Shown here piece after piece: positions 26,834-36,900 of a stretch of DNA of 64,000 bases. The notes under the pieces were generated by a model. It worked only from the letters and a program-made list of their open reading frames with translations. It did not search any database and was not told the origin of the DNA. The stretch is from JAUIET01 sp964352475. GTDB taxonomy: Bacteria > Pseudomonadota > Gammaproteobacteria > Pseudomonadales > JAUIET01. Made by a program: the position numbers and the translations under genes. Position 1 is the stretch's first letter. The number at the start of each line of letters is the position of its first letter. Location of the stretch: the NCBI GenBank assembly GCA_964352475.1, contig CAYGSL010000020.1, positions 1 to 64,000 of the forward strand. The letters run 5' to 3'.

Positions 26834-28296
26834 TTGCCGATAACGCTATTGCACTGGCGCTTTGCCTGCCACTCATGACAGCGGCAGGAATACAGCTGGC
26901 GGGCCGCGTGTCCGACAACCTTCGGGAAGCGGTGACACTGATAGGTGCCTCGTCGCTGGCCTGGGTGGTCTGGGGCATGCTGCCGGATTTATTCAGTGGT
27001 GACCGTCCTCAGTGGACCGCGGTCGAGTTGCTGCCGGGTATTGCTATCGCCTTCGAAGTGGAACCTCTGGGCATGTTGTTCGCAGCACTTGCTTCCGGCT
27101 TATGGATTATCAATTCGATATACAGCATTGGTTACATGCGCGGGAATAGCGAAAAGAAGCAGACCCGTTTTTACACCTGTTTCGCACTGGCGCTGGCAGC
27201 AACCATTGGGGTTGCCTTTGCGGGTAATTTATTTACCTTGTTCTTGTTTTACGAAATGCTAACCCTGTCAACCTTTCCATTGGTGTCGCACAAAGGGGAT
27301 GCGGCCACTGTGCGTTCTGCTCGTGTGTATCTCGGTATTTTGCTGTGCACGTCGATCGGTTTGCTGCTGCCTGCCATCATTTGGACCTACCACATTGCCG
27401 GTACCGGAGATTTCACCTTAGGCGGCATCCTGGAAGGCAAGATTGAAGGTGCTGATGTAGGTCTGTTATTAGCGCTGTTTTTATTCGGCGTTGGCAAGGC
27501 TGCGGTTATGCCTGTGCATCGCTGGCTTCCGGCGGCTATGGTGGCGCCTACGCCAGTCAGTGCGTTGCTGCACGCGGTTGCCGTTGTTAAAGCCGGTGTG
27601 TTTGCGGTCACTAAAATCATTGTCTATGTGTTTGGCGTAGACTTTCTGTTCGGTTCAGACAGTGCGGGCTGGCTGGTCTATGTGGCGGCTTTCACCATTA
27701 TTTCGGCTAGTCTGGTGGCCTTACGCCAGACCAACTTGAAACGTTTACTGGCGTACTCAACCGTAGCTCAACTGTCGTATGTGGTCATGGCCGCGGCTGT
27801 GTTGAAGCCATTGGCAGAGATTGGCGCCGCCATTCACATAGTGGCGCATGCCTTTGGCAAAATCACTTTGTTTTTTGCCGCGGGCGCAATCTATACGGCT
27901 TCCAAGAAAACCGAGCTTTACCAGCTTCGGGGCATTGGTAGACGAATGCCCTGGACTATGGCCGCCTTCACTATTGGTGCGCTGAGTATGATTGGCGTGC
28001 CACCCACAGGCGGCTTCGTTTCGAAATGGTACATATTAGCCGGCGCGTTTGAAGCCAATAATCTGTTGGCGATTTTTACGATCATTGCCAGTACGGCACT
28101 GAATGCTGCGTATTTCCTGCCGATTATTTTTATGGCCTGGTTGGCCGACGAGCCCAGTGATGCCAAACACCATGGCGAAGCACCGTTCCTGGTGGTGTTC
28201 GCCTTGTGTCTGACAGCGGCACTAACGCTTGGATTTTTCTTCTTCAATGGACCGGTGATTGAGCTTGAGCAGCAGTTGTTCAAGGAGGCGCTGTAA
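26830..28296 (+). CDS. Second NuoL/M/N-like antiporter subunit
   Basis: This protein of 488 residues is of the same antiporter-like superfamily as the preceding gene. Core motifs are LFLFYEMLTLSTFPLVSHKG, GKAAVMPVHRWLPAAMVAPTPVSALLHAV and KRLLAYSTVAQLSYVVMAAAV. The phrase APTPVSALLHA is typical of the MrpA/NuoL side of the family, so this may take the place of the missing MrpA N-terminal part. It begins with GTG inside the previous stop and ends in a TAATG overlap with the next gene. Confidence 0.87.
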   Translation: MIADNAIALALCLPLMTAAGIQLAGRVSDNLREAVTLIGASSLAWVVWGMLPDLFSGDRPQWTAVELLPGIAIAFEVEPLGMLFAALASGLWIINSIYSIGYMRGNSEKKQTRFYTCFALALAATIGVAFAGNLFTLFLFYEMLTLSTFPLVSHKGDAATVRSARVYLGILLCTSIGLLLPAIIWTYHIAGTGDFTLGGILEGKIEGADVGLLLALFLFGVGKAAVMPVHRWLPAAMVAPTPVSALLHAVAVVKAGVFAVTKIIVYVFGVDFLFGSDSAGWLVYVAAFTIISASLVALRQTNLKRLLAYSTVAQLSYVVMAAAVLKPLAEIGAAIHIVAHAFGKITLFFAAGAIYTASKKTELYQLRGIGRRMPWTMAAFTIGALSMIGVPPTGGFVSKWYILAGAFEANNLLAIFTIIASTALNAAYFLPIIFMAWLADEPSDAKHHGEAPFLVVFALCLTAALTLGFFFFNGPVIELEQQLFKEAL

Positions 28297-28562
28297 TGAA
28301 AGAGCAGGATAACAGCCATTGGCTGACTCGACCGGCGAGCATTCGCAAGCTTTGGTGGGGGTTTTCGATAGTGCTGGCCCTAACAGTGCTGGCGCAGTTG
28401 CTGTTCTATGTTAAGGCTTACTTCACGGTTGATGGCTGGTTTGCTTTCGGCGCAGTGTATGGCTTTGTTAGCTGTTTGTTGATGGTGTTGCTTGCTAAAG
28501 GTCTTGGGGTATTTCTAAAACGTCCCAATGACTACTACTCAGAGAGTGACGACGATGCCTGA
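28296..28562 (+). CDS. Small two-helix membrane protein inside the Mrp operon
   Basis: This 88-residue protein is predicted to have two membrane helices (about residues 20-40 and 48-68). It has a basic N-terminus and an acidic tail (NDYYSESDDDA). I do not recognise a named family. It is coupled by overlaps to the antiporter genes on both sides, so it is very probably expressed with them. It may be an accessory subunit that fits the extra antiporter units into the complex. Confidence 0.7.
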   Translation: MKEQDNSHWLTRPASIRKLWWGFSIVLALTVLAQLLFYVKAYFTVDGWFAFGAVYGFVSCLLMVLLAKGLGVFLKRPNDYYSESDDDA

Positions 28563-30261
28563 TTTGATCTCGCCGGCGCTTATCATGGTGGCTGCCGCCT
28601 TGGCCATTGGCGTGGCGCGTGGGCATTTACGCACCGCGATCGTGCTATTGGCCCCGCTACTGACTCTGTGGGCCGTGTGGCAAGTTCCAGACGGCGTTCA
28701 AGACACCGTGCGTTTTCTGTCTTACCAGATCGAACCGGTTGAAGGCAGCCCGCTGCGGCGATTGTTCGCGACGATCTTCGCACTGATGGCGTTTGTCGGT
28801 GGATTGTATGCGTTTCGTGTGGCGAAATGGTTTGAATTGGCAGCAGCCTATTTCTATGCCGCTGGCGCAATCGGCGTAAGCTTCGCCGGTGACCTTATTT
28901 CGCTGTTCGTATACTGGGAGTTGATGGCTTTATTTTCTACCGTTGTGGTGTGGAGCGGTGGAACTGCGGCGTCGCGTGCGGCCGGAATACGCTACGCCAT
29001 TTTGCATTTGCTGGGTGGTGTGGTGCTGAAAGTCGGTATTGAAGGCGTCGTTGTCAGTACAGGCTCGATTCAAATTACCCCCATGCTCGCTGAAGATTTT
29101 AGCAGCTGGATGATACTGTGCGGCATTCTGATCAATGCAGCGGCCCCACCACTGTCGGCCTGGCTGGCTGATGCGTATCCGGAATCAAGTCCAACCGGTT
29201 CGGTATTTCTATCGGCGTTCACAACTAAAACGGCAGTATTGGCCTTGATACTGCTGTTTCCCGGCGAGAAAGTTTTGATCGGCGTTGGCCTGTTTATGGT
29301 GATGTACGGCATTATCTACGCCCTGCTTGAGAACGATATCCGGCGCATTCTGGCCTATTCTGTCGTTAATCAGGTGGGTTTTATGGTGTGCGCGGTTGGC
29401 ATAGGTACACAGCTGGCCATAAATGGCGCAGCGGCGCACGCATTTGCTCACATCGTGTATAAGGCGCTGTTGTTTATGAGCGCAGGTGCCGTGATCTACC
29501 GCACAGGAAAGAATCGCTGCACAGAGTTAGGTGGCTTGTTTCGAACCATGCCAATTACCACCATCTGCTGCATCATTGGGGCGCTGTCGATTTCCAGCTT
29601 TCCGCTGACGTCGGGCTTCACCACTAAAAGTCTGATTTCGCAGGCCGCAGCTAACGACGGACTTGTGTGGGTCTACATGCTATTAACCGCTGCGTCAGCG
29701 GGCGTATTCCTGCACGCTGGCATCAAGTTTCCCTGGTTTGTATTCTTCCAGAAAGATTCCGGTTTGCGTCCCAAGGAAGCGCCATGGAATATGGTGCTTG
29801 CGATGGTTCTTTTCTCAGCGATCTGCCTGCTGCTGGGCATTTATCCTGAATGGTTATACGGTCTATTGCCTTACGCCATGGAATACGAAGCCTATACGCC
29901 GGGCAAAGTCGTGTTTTACTTGCAGCTGCTGCTGTTCTCCGGGCTCGCATTCTTTTTGCTGTTGCCATTAATGAAGCGAACCGAAACCATCAGCCTCGAT
30001 GTGGACTGGTTATGGCGAGTGGGCGGGCCGCGATTGTTCAAGCGCCTGGCCGCTGTGGTCACACCGCTTAAAGACTTGGCACTACGCCTGGATTCAACCA
30101 GTCGTAACGTGCTGCGCTATTTGACCTCTCATTACCTTGGGCAACCGCAGACGGCGGATAGGGAAGAGCGAGCTTTATTTGCGCGGTCCTGGCCTATTGG
30201 TACTACCGCGCTCTGGATTGCTATTTTGCTGTCCGCGTATGTATTGATTTACTACATCTGA
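28555..30261 (+). CDS. Third NuoL/M/N-like antiporter subunit with C-terminal extension
   Basis: This is a 568-residue membrane protein of the proton_antipo_M family. Motifs are SLFVYWELMALFSTVVVWSGG, NAAAPPLSAWLADAYPESSPTGSVFLSAF and RRILAYSVVNQVGFMVCAVG, with HAFAHIVYKALLFMSAG. After the core there is a polar extension (about residues 450-545) and a last membrane helix, which recalls the lateral helix of NuoL. I chose the ATG at 28555, with an 8-bp overlap with the previous gene, over the ATG at 28528. It is the last gene of the operon. Confidence 0.87.
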   Translation: MPDLISPALIMVAAALAIGVARGHLRTAIVLLAPLLTLWAVWQVPDGVQDTVRFLSYQIEPVEGSPLRRLFATIFALMAFVGGLYAFRVAKWFELAAAYFYAAGAIGVSFAGDLISLFVYWELMALFSTVVVWSGGTAASRAAGIRYAILHLLGGVVLKVGIEGVVVSTGSIQITPMLAEDFSSWMILCGILINAAAPPLSAWLADAYPESSPTGSVFLSAFTTKTAVLALILLFPGEKVLIGVGLFMVMYGIIYALLENDIRRILAYSVVNQVGFMVCAVGIGTQLAINGAAAHAFAHIVYKALLFMSAGAVIYRTGKNRCTELGGLFRTMPITTICCIIGALSISSFPLTSGFTTKSLISQAAANDGLVWVYMLLTAASAGVFLHAGIKFPWFVFFQKDSGLRPKEAPWNMVLAMVLFSAICLLLGIYPEWLYGLLPYAMEYEAYTPGKVVFYLQLLLFSGLAFFLLLPLMKRTETISLDVDWLWRVGGPRLFKRLAAVVTPLKDLALRLDSTSRNVLRYLTSHYLGQPQTADREERALFARSWPIGTTALWIAILLSAYVLIYYI

Positions 30262-30394
30262 AATCGCATTGCCGACCTTAGCTTTCAGAGTACCGGCAGT
30301 GGCCTGGGCGGACTTGCCAGATGCATATTGATGCAGTGAACGATTTGTGTACGCACACGGGTGTGCCAGAAGGTATCAAATTGAGTGATTATTC

Positions 30395-30646
30395 ATGATT
30401 GAGATCATACCACCGGCTTTGCGACTAACGCTTGGCGAGGGGTTGTCGGGCTTGGAACTGCCGAGACTGCTGGCGTGTGCACCACTACTGGCGTTACAAA
30501 AACGCGGGAACGGTGAACCCGTGATGGTGCTGCCAGGATACGGCGCGGGGGATACGTCGACCGTTTTGCTGCGTTCTTATCTGTCGTGGTTTGGCTATGA
30601 CGTTCGTGGTTGGGGTATGGGAAGGAATACCGGTGACGTGGCCTAG
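30395..30646 (+). pseudogene. N-terminal remnant of an alpha/beta hydrolase
   Basis: The frame encodes 83 residues. It reads as the start of an alpha/beta-hydrolase-type protein: PVMVLPGYGAGDTSTVLLRSYL, then YDVRGWGMGRNTG. These match the region around the oxyanion loop of lipase-like hydrolases. The nucleophile Ser motif and everything after it are missing, because the frame stops at 30646 and the following DNA is unrelated. Full-length relatives have about 250 residues. I take it as a decayed gene, though a short expressed product cannot be excluded. Confidence 0.6.
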
Positions 30647-30724
30647 CTACTTGGCGAAAAGACGATCAGGTGGCAATATAAAGGGCTATTCAAGCGGTCA
30701 AACCGGCGAATAACTCGAATAAAA

Positions 30725-30913
30725 ATGGAAACTCAAACAGAGCTGTGGACAATTGTAGGATTGCTAATCGGAGCTTCCCTTGGTCTGATCATCATACTCT
30801 TCAGCATCTCAAGAAACGGCAATTTTCTGAGTGAGCTTGGCGACTGGCACAAACGTCGAGCGAAAGAGTCTTCTAGTCGTTCGGAAAAAGGTGATTCAAC
30901 AACGCTCGAATAA
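30725..30913 (+). CDS. Small single-pass membrane protein, unrecognised
   Basis: This frame of 62 residues has one strong hydrophobic helix (about residues 9-28, IVGLLIGASLGLIIILF). A short basic and Ser-rich cytoplasmic tail (KRRAKESSSRSEKG) follows. The ATG has no strong ribosome site. No family is recognised. The well-formed membrane segment is the only support, so this is a tentative call. Confidence 0.35.
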   Translation: METQTELWTIVGLLIGASLGLIIILFSISRNGNFLSELGDWHKRRAKESSSRSEKGDSTTLE

Positions 30914-31257
30914 ATCAGATGTGCGCTGCAGCGTGCTCGATTTAACACAAAGTATGCTTATGCTGCGGCTATACAATGTTCTTGTGCCAAGAACATACTC
31001 TCTGGTCTCCCTTTGAAGCCTGCTGTCGGACGACGTTCATTCTGGCCGTTTCAGACTTTTTTTCTCGTAAGAAATTGAGTTTTTTGAAAAAACCCCCGTC
31101 CTGAGACATCAGCGGCCGAACTGCTGCTAGTCTTAAATTATTATTGGAAATTCAACTGCGTACGTTGGCACGAATTCTATGCGTCTCAACAGAGTAAGAG
31201 CCGGATCCAAGTAAGGCTTTTGGGATAAAGAGTGGTTTGTGCTTTGGGCGGTTTCGT
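30914..31257. other. Intergenic stretch before the minor pilin operon
   Basis: No gene was supported. The stretch carries A/T-rich runs around 31060-31145 that could hold the pilin promoter. No recognisable site with good spacing was found. Confidence 0.4.
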
Positions 31258-31851
31258 GTGAGCAATTTGTACACTACTCGATCAGTAAATATTCGGACTG
31301 TAGCCGGTTTCACACTGCTGGAATTGGTAGTTGCCATCGCTGTCATCAGTATTCTGGCGTCTGTGGCTACGCCGTTCTTCCGTCAAATGGTTGCTAACAA
31401 CGAGTCTCAATCCTTGGCGGAAGAGTTTGTGGCCGCCTTAAATATGGCCAGAGTTGAAGCCGTTACCAGAGGTCGACGTGTAACACTCTGCCCGGATGAT
31501 GGTGCATCCGATTGCGGCACTGATTGGTCACAAGGAACCTTGCTGGTAGTGGATTCTGCAATCAGTGATGATCAGAACACGGTGTCAATCGCGGACCCGG
31601 CGGCTGATATCTTACTTAAGCCGACCAGCATTGTTGATGGCGCTGTAGTCACTGTTAGCGGGGGTATTTCCACTGACTTCATTCGCTTCAACAGAGAAGG
31701 AATGATGGCGCCAGGTGTGACCTCTAGCACGCCGCCAACACCGATGCAGTTTGACGTTAGAGTTGACGGCTGCACGGGCCGAAATCAGTACGGTATCAAT
31801 GTGTCGCTTGCAGGCCTGATCAGAACGCAGAGAGCACAATGTCCAAGTTAA
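31258..31851 (+). CDS. fimT: GspH/FimT-family minor pseudopilin
   Basis: This is a type IV pilus minor pilin, about 197 residues. The prepilin leader ends in the cleavage site AG/FTLLELV, followed by the hydrophobic helix VAIAVISILASVATPFF. The middle and C-terminus match GspH/FimT (AEEFVAALNMARVEAVTRGRRVTLCP, and a Cys near the end). The start is uncertain: GTG at 31258 gives a 16-residue leader, and a TTG at 31237 would add seven residues. Minor pilins prime pilus assembly at the inner membrane. It is the first gene of the set fimT-pilV-pilW-pilX-pilY1-pilE and overlaps pilV by 13 bp. Confidence 0.87.
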   Translation: MSNLYTTRSVNIRTVAGFTLLELVVAIAVISILASVATPFFRQMVANNESQSLAEEFVAALNMARVEAVTRGRRVTLCPDDGASDCGTDWSQGTLLVVDSAISDDQNTVSIADPAADILLKPTSIVDGAVVTVSGGISTDFIRFNREGMMAPGVTSSTPPTPMQFDVRVDGCTGRNQYGINVSLAGLIRTQRAQCPS

Positions 31852-32294
31852 GCAAAATAACGAGCCGCACGGCTGCTGAGCGTTGTGGTGGTAGTCGATC
31901 ATGCGTGTCCTCAGTCTCGAGGCCTCAGCAAGGTGCAACCTTAATTGAGGTGCTTGTAACAGCACTGGTTATTGGCACCGCGATTCTAGCTGTGATGGGC
32001 ATGCAAGGCAGTGCGATAAAGTTCAGCTCAAGTGCGTATCTTCGCTCACAGGCGAATACCATCGCGTATGAACTGATGGACAGAATTCGATTCAGATCGT
32101 CCTTTGTTGGAGGCCTCAACCTACCCACTCAGGCTGAAATGGATCTGGAAGCAGCCAATCTTCCTGGCGGCTCAATAGATCTCGATTGTGCTAATCGAGA
32201 GTGTTTGTTAACGGTAAGCTGGCTGGAACCCATGGAGTCTGCTGATCAATTGGGCGAAGGACTTGCCAGCGTGAGCTACTCGTCAAGACTATGA
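31839..32294 (+). CDS. pilV: PilV minor pilin
   Basis: This is a minor pilin of 151 residues. The prepilin peptidase site is QQG/ATLIEVLVTALVIGTAILAVMGMQ, and the family motif AYLRSQANTIAYELMDRIR follows, which is diagnostic for PilV. The leader is unusually long (about 32 residues), so the true start may lie later, although no better ATG is in frame close to the cleavage site. It overlaps pilW by 4 bp. Confidence 0.9.
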   Translation: MSKLSKITSRTAAERCGGSRSCVSSVSRPQQGATLIEVLVTALVIGTAILAVMGMQGSAIKFSSSAYLRSQANTIAYELMDRIRFRSSFVGGLNLPTQAEMDLEAANLPGGSIDLDCANRECLLTVSWLEPMESADQLGEGLASVSYSSRL

Positions 32295-33331
32295 AACGAT
32301 ACTGCAGAGAAAAGGGTGTGACTCTCGTTGAGCTTATGGTGTCGGTGGCGATCGGCATGTTTTTAACGGCAGGCATGGTGCAAATTTTCGTATCGTCAAA
32401 ATCTGTCTTCTACTCGCAGCAAGGTATTTCCAGATTGCAAGAAACTGGACGTCTGGGTATCGAGCTATTTTCAAAAGATCTTCGTCAAGCGGGTTACTAC
32501 GGCTGCTTGAGCAGGACCAATCCCAGGATTTTCAATACGCTGAATAACGCCAGCTCTTTCTATAGTGTGTTTGATGGCGATTCAATTATTAGAGCGTATG
32601 ACGGCGTACCACCAGGCTCTACGGGCATTGCGCCGGCGGCCGACACGCAAGTATTAGTGATTCGTGCCGGGGTTGGCAATAGCGTTAGTACTGATCGTAA
32701 CTCAGACGCCACTCGTGTTTTTGTAACCGATACCAATGAAAGCAGTGGTACTTGTTCAAGCGGTTTTTGTCCCGACGACATTGTGATGATTTCCGATTGC
32801 TCCAAAGCAAGGGTCTTTCAGATTTCAGACCTTTCCAACACTGGCGACGGCGCCATAGCGCTGCGGCATCTTGGAGGGAGTGGCACGCCGGGAAATTCCA
32901 TTACAAACTGGGGCGGTAATAGTGGTACGGCGGAAGAATGGTTTCAGCCCGGTGCCGATGTGATTGTAGTGCGCACTATCAGTTACTTTGTTGCTGATTT
33001 CAATGGAGCACGCGCACTGTACAAACAATTCGATTCCAGAGCGCCGTTTGTTGTTCTTGAAGGCGTCGAGAATTTTAATCTCACATTTGGTCTGGATACC
33101 GATGATGATTCCGTTGTTGATGGTGCGTTTCGAGATTTAGACAACATGAGTGCGGGCGACTGGAGCGACGTGGCGGCCGTTTCCGTTGAGCTGCTGCTGA
33201 GGAGCGCGGGCGTTTCCGGCTCTTTCGAACCTGAGACCTATTCCTTTGGCGGTGAGACATTGTCAGCAGGTGATCATGCAATCTGGCGCGTTTTCAATAC
33301 GTCCGTTGGCATACGCAACCGCCTGTTATAA
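32291..33331 (+). CDS. pilW: PilW minor pilin
   Basis: This type IV pilus assembly protein has 346 residues. A short basic leader is followed by KG/VTLVELMVSVAIGMFLTAGMVQIF, the class III signal and helix. The conserved RLQETGRLGIELFSKDLRQAGYYGC segment is typical of PilW. The rest is a large globular domain. PilV, PilW and PilX form the tip-initiating complex with PilY1. It lies directly after pilV and 27 bp before pilX. Confidence 0.91.
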   Translation: MKRYCREKGVTLVELMVSVAIGMFLTAGMVQIFVSSKSVFYSQQGISRLQETGRLGIELFSKDLRQAGYYGCLSRTNPRIFNTLNNASSFYSVFDGDSIIRAYDGVPPGSTGIAPAADTQVLVIRAGVGNSVSTDRNSDATRVFVTDTNESSGTCSSGFCPDDIVMISDCSKARVFQISDLSNTGDGAIALRHLGGSGTPGNSITNWGGNSGTAEEWFQPGADVIVVRTISYFVADFNGARALYKQFDSRAPFVVLEGVENFNLTFGLDTDDDSVVDGAFRDLDNMSAGDWSDVAAVSVELLLRSAGVSGSFEPETYSFGGETLSAGDHAIWRVFNTSVGIRNRLL

Positions 33332-33358
33332 ACGAATCAGCGATATAAGACTTTCTAA

Positions 33359-33892
33359 ATGAAGACGTGCACGGCAATTTCGAATTCTCCTCACCCTCGT
33401 GATCAACGTGGAGTAACGTTGATATTCGCTTTGATCATTGTTCTTGTGCTCTCGTTCGTCGGTACGGCAAGTATTAAATCAAGCCATATGCAGGAAAAGA
33501 TGATTGGCAATATGAACGACATGCAAGTGGCGTTTGACGCGGCTGAAAGTACCTTAAGAGAAGTTGAAGGCGAACTCGCACTAGGTTCAGCTTCTATTCC
33601 GATAGGCGCTGAAGACGGCTATCAGGAATCTTTCAATCAAAGTAAAAAGTATTGGCTGGAAGCCGGTGGTTGGAACATCAGTGCTGTCGCAGATTTTGAT
33701 TATGCACGGCTGGCAGCAGCGCCTAGATATGTGGTTGAAGAACTTTCGTATATCGCGCCGGGTGGATCAGGTAGCGCTGTTGATATGGAGAGTGTACTTA
33801 ACTCGGAACCGGAGATTGCGTACCGCGTTACTGCGCGCGCAACCGGCGGCTCGGACACCACAGTTGTTGTACTTCAATCGACGTTCAAATAG
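33359..33892 (+). CDS. pilX: PilX minor pilin
   Basis: This is a minor pilin of 177 residues. The leader ends in QRG/VTLIFALIIVLVLSFVGTASI, where Ile/Phe takes the place of the usual Glu5; the absence of Glu5 is a known trait of PilX/GspK-like pilins that lead the fibre. The PilX motif EKMIGNMNDMQVAFDAAESTLRE is present. It lies between pilW and pilY1 in the usual order. Confidence 0.9.
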   Translation: MKTCTAISNSPHPRDQRGVTLIFALIIVLVLSFVGTASIKSSHMQEKMIGNMNDMQVAFDAAESTLREVEGELALGSASIPIGAEDGYQESFNQSKKYWLEAGGWNISAVADFDYARLAAAPRYVVEELSYIAPGGSGSAVDMESVLNSEPEIAYRVTARATGGSDTTVVVLQSTFK

Positions 33893-33902
33893 GCAAGCGA
33901 AC

Positions 33903-36900
33903 ATGCAAACATCGTTATTCGCTTCTAGGGGCGCACGACAAGGAAAGACGACTAACCGCGGCTTTAGTGCGGCTATAGTACGCGGCTGTATGAAACTGCT
34001 TGTCCCTGCATGCATTGTTTTTCTAGTTTGGCCCGCCAGATATAGCTTTGCGATTGCGCTAGCCGACCAACCCTTATTCTTAAAAAACCCCGTCACTCCC
34101 GTTGTCATGTTAAACATGTCCAGTGACCATCAGCTTTTTTTCAAAGCCTATGACGATTATTCAGACCTGGACGGAGATGGTCTGGGCGAAACCAGCTACG
34201 ATAATGACATCGACTATTACGGCTACTTTGATTTTGATAAGTGCTACGACTACATCAGCGATGTTTTCACGCCTGTGTCGTGGACAAACAATCATTACTG
34301 CTCATCCGGGCAGTGGAGCGGAAATTTTTTAAATTGGACGACAATGACTCGAATGGATGTTGTCCGAAAAATGCTGTACGGCGGAAAGCGATCAACTGAC
34401 TCCACATCCGAAACGATTTTGGAACGCGCCTTTCTTCCCACCGATGCGCATTCGTTTGCCAAGTACTATGCAGGTAGTGACATAAATCAGCTCACTCCCT
34501 ATAACTACAACGAAATTACAATATGCAATACCACGGCAGGTAGTGGTCGTTCTGAAAATGTGACGGCGCCGCCGATCATGCGCATTGTGTCAGGGAATTA
34601 TTCGTTATGGGCGAGCAACGAGAGATGGCAATGCAACTACGGCCGCGGCAGTAACGGTAATAACGCTGCGGCTTCGGGAATCAACGCTTTCAGTAGCGCA
34701 CCAAGTTCAGGTATTGATCTTCAAGTACGTATACGCGCGTGCGTGAGTGGCCTCATAGCCACTGAAAATGACAATGAAAAATGTAAGGGCTATGTTGGCG
34801 GCAGCATCAAACCGTCAGGGCTGCTACAAGAATATGGCGAAAATGACCAGATTCTATTTGGCATGCTAACGGGCTCATACAACAAGAATAAATCGGGCGG
34901 AGTGCTTAGAAAGAACATTGGCAGCATTGGCGATGAGATCGATCCCGTAAACGGCAGCTTCGTGAGTCCCGGGGGTGGACCGACAGAGGGAGGAATCATA
35001 CAAACTCTTAACGCGCTGCGTATATACGGCTATGACTACAGCAATGGCATCTACAACAATACCGACGGTTGCCCATGGGGACGAAACTTCTTTAACGACG
35101 GATCATGCAGTAACTGGGGTAATCCGCAGGCCGAAATCTACTTGGAATCGTTGCGCTATCTGGCCGGCGAAACAGCGACCAGTGCGTACTACTCCAATGA
35201 CAGTAACAAGATTGCGGATCTTAAAACGGTAGACTGGGCACCTGCAGGACAAAGGTTAGGGGCCGGACAGGCGTGCACCCCGCTGAATATAATCCAGTTT
35301 AATGCGTCCACCACCTCCTACGACGGTGATCAGCTGGCTACCTCGGGACTGAATGGCCTTAACGTCAGCAGCTCTACGGACATTGTCGGTGCCAATGAAG
35401 CCACGGGCGGAGAGTACTTTGTTGGCAAAAACGGATCGAACAACAATGGCCTTTGTACGCCCAAGGCCGTTGGCTCATTATCCAATGTGTCAGGTACTTG
35501 TCCTGATGCGCCGAGGTTGGACGGCACCTATCAAATTGCTGGCTTAGCGCGGCATGCGCATGTGAATGGCATCTCTAACGACAGAGAGCCAGTAACGACT
35601 TTTGGTGTTGCGCTTTCGCCAGCTGTACCGAAAGTTGAAATACCGGTTCCTGGCAGAAGCGACACCATCACACTGCTTCCAGCCTGTCGCAATGGAAACA
35701 TAAATGGCAACTGTGCCATTGTCGATTTTAAAATAGTAGAGCAAAACTTTGGCGCCATTAACACCGGAAAACTCTACGTAAACTGGGAAGACAGCGAACA
35801 GGGCGGCGACTTCGACCAAGACATGTGGGGTGTCCTGAATTACTCGGTTTCATCCACACAGGTGACTATAACTACTGATGTCATTGCGCAATCAACCGGT
35901 TTCAGGATGGGGTTTGGTTATGTCATCAGTGGTACCACCAATGATGGATTTCATGTGCATTCGGGGATCAATAACTTTACCTATGGAAGCGCAACAGATT
36001 GTCCGTCAGGTCGCTGTGTGGTGAATGCCGCAGCAACTGTAAAGAATTTCTCCATCGGAAATGGCTCCGCAAACTCATTGGAGCAACCACTGTATTACGC
36101 CGCCAAGTGGGGTGGATTTGACCTTGCGATAGATAGCAATTCAGGGGCCCCAACAGTGACTGTGCCTGAAGATCCTGAACCCGGCGAGTTACCAGAAACG
36201 TACTTTTTCGCCACGCAACCACAGCAGCTCGAAGAGTCGATGGGGGATGCGCTTGAGACGATTTCAGGTACCGGTGGTACGGTGGCGTCTGTAACGGCAA
36301 ATTCAACGCGCTTGTCGACCGGCGGAAAATTCTATCAAGCGAGCTTTGCGGTAGACGGCTGGATAGGCGACGTGACCGCAATAGAGCTTAATAGCGACGG
36401 CACAATTGGTGGTGCATTGTGGTCGGCCGCAGACAATGTTCCTACCCCAAGTATACGAAAACTGTACTCGCATAACGGCAATGCCGCTATCCGCTTAGTG
36501 TGGAACGATTTGTCTGGTCAGCAGCAGCAGGCGCTGGGTTTAGGCAATGCGACGGTTGGGCGCGCTGTTCTAGATTGGGCTAAAGGAACACGGGGTATAA
36601 CAGGCCTTCGAGACCGCGAAGATGATCAGTTAATTGGCGATATCGTCAGCTCAGCACCGGCGTTTTCAGGTACAAGAGACTTTGGCTTTGGTCGTCTTCC
36701 CGTCGCATTGCAAAGTGCGAGCTATTCAACTTTTGCAGATGCCAAGTCGCAAGAAACGGTTTATTTCCTGGCCAATGACGGCTTCCTGCATGCGGTGGAT
36801 GCAAATACAGGCGCTGAGAAATTTGCGTATCTACCAAAAGATGTAGGTATCTTCGAAAAAATACGTGACAGGTCGGCGGTAAATTTTGGTTCCGGCTCAA

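Noticed and set aside
33666..33902. Longer N-terminus for PilY1
   Set aside because: The frame is open only by chance inside pilX; the ATG at 33903 or 33990 gives the expected signal segment.
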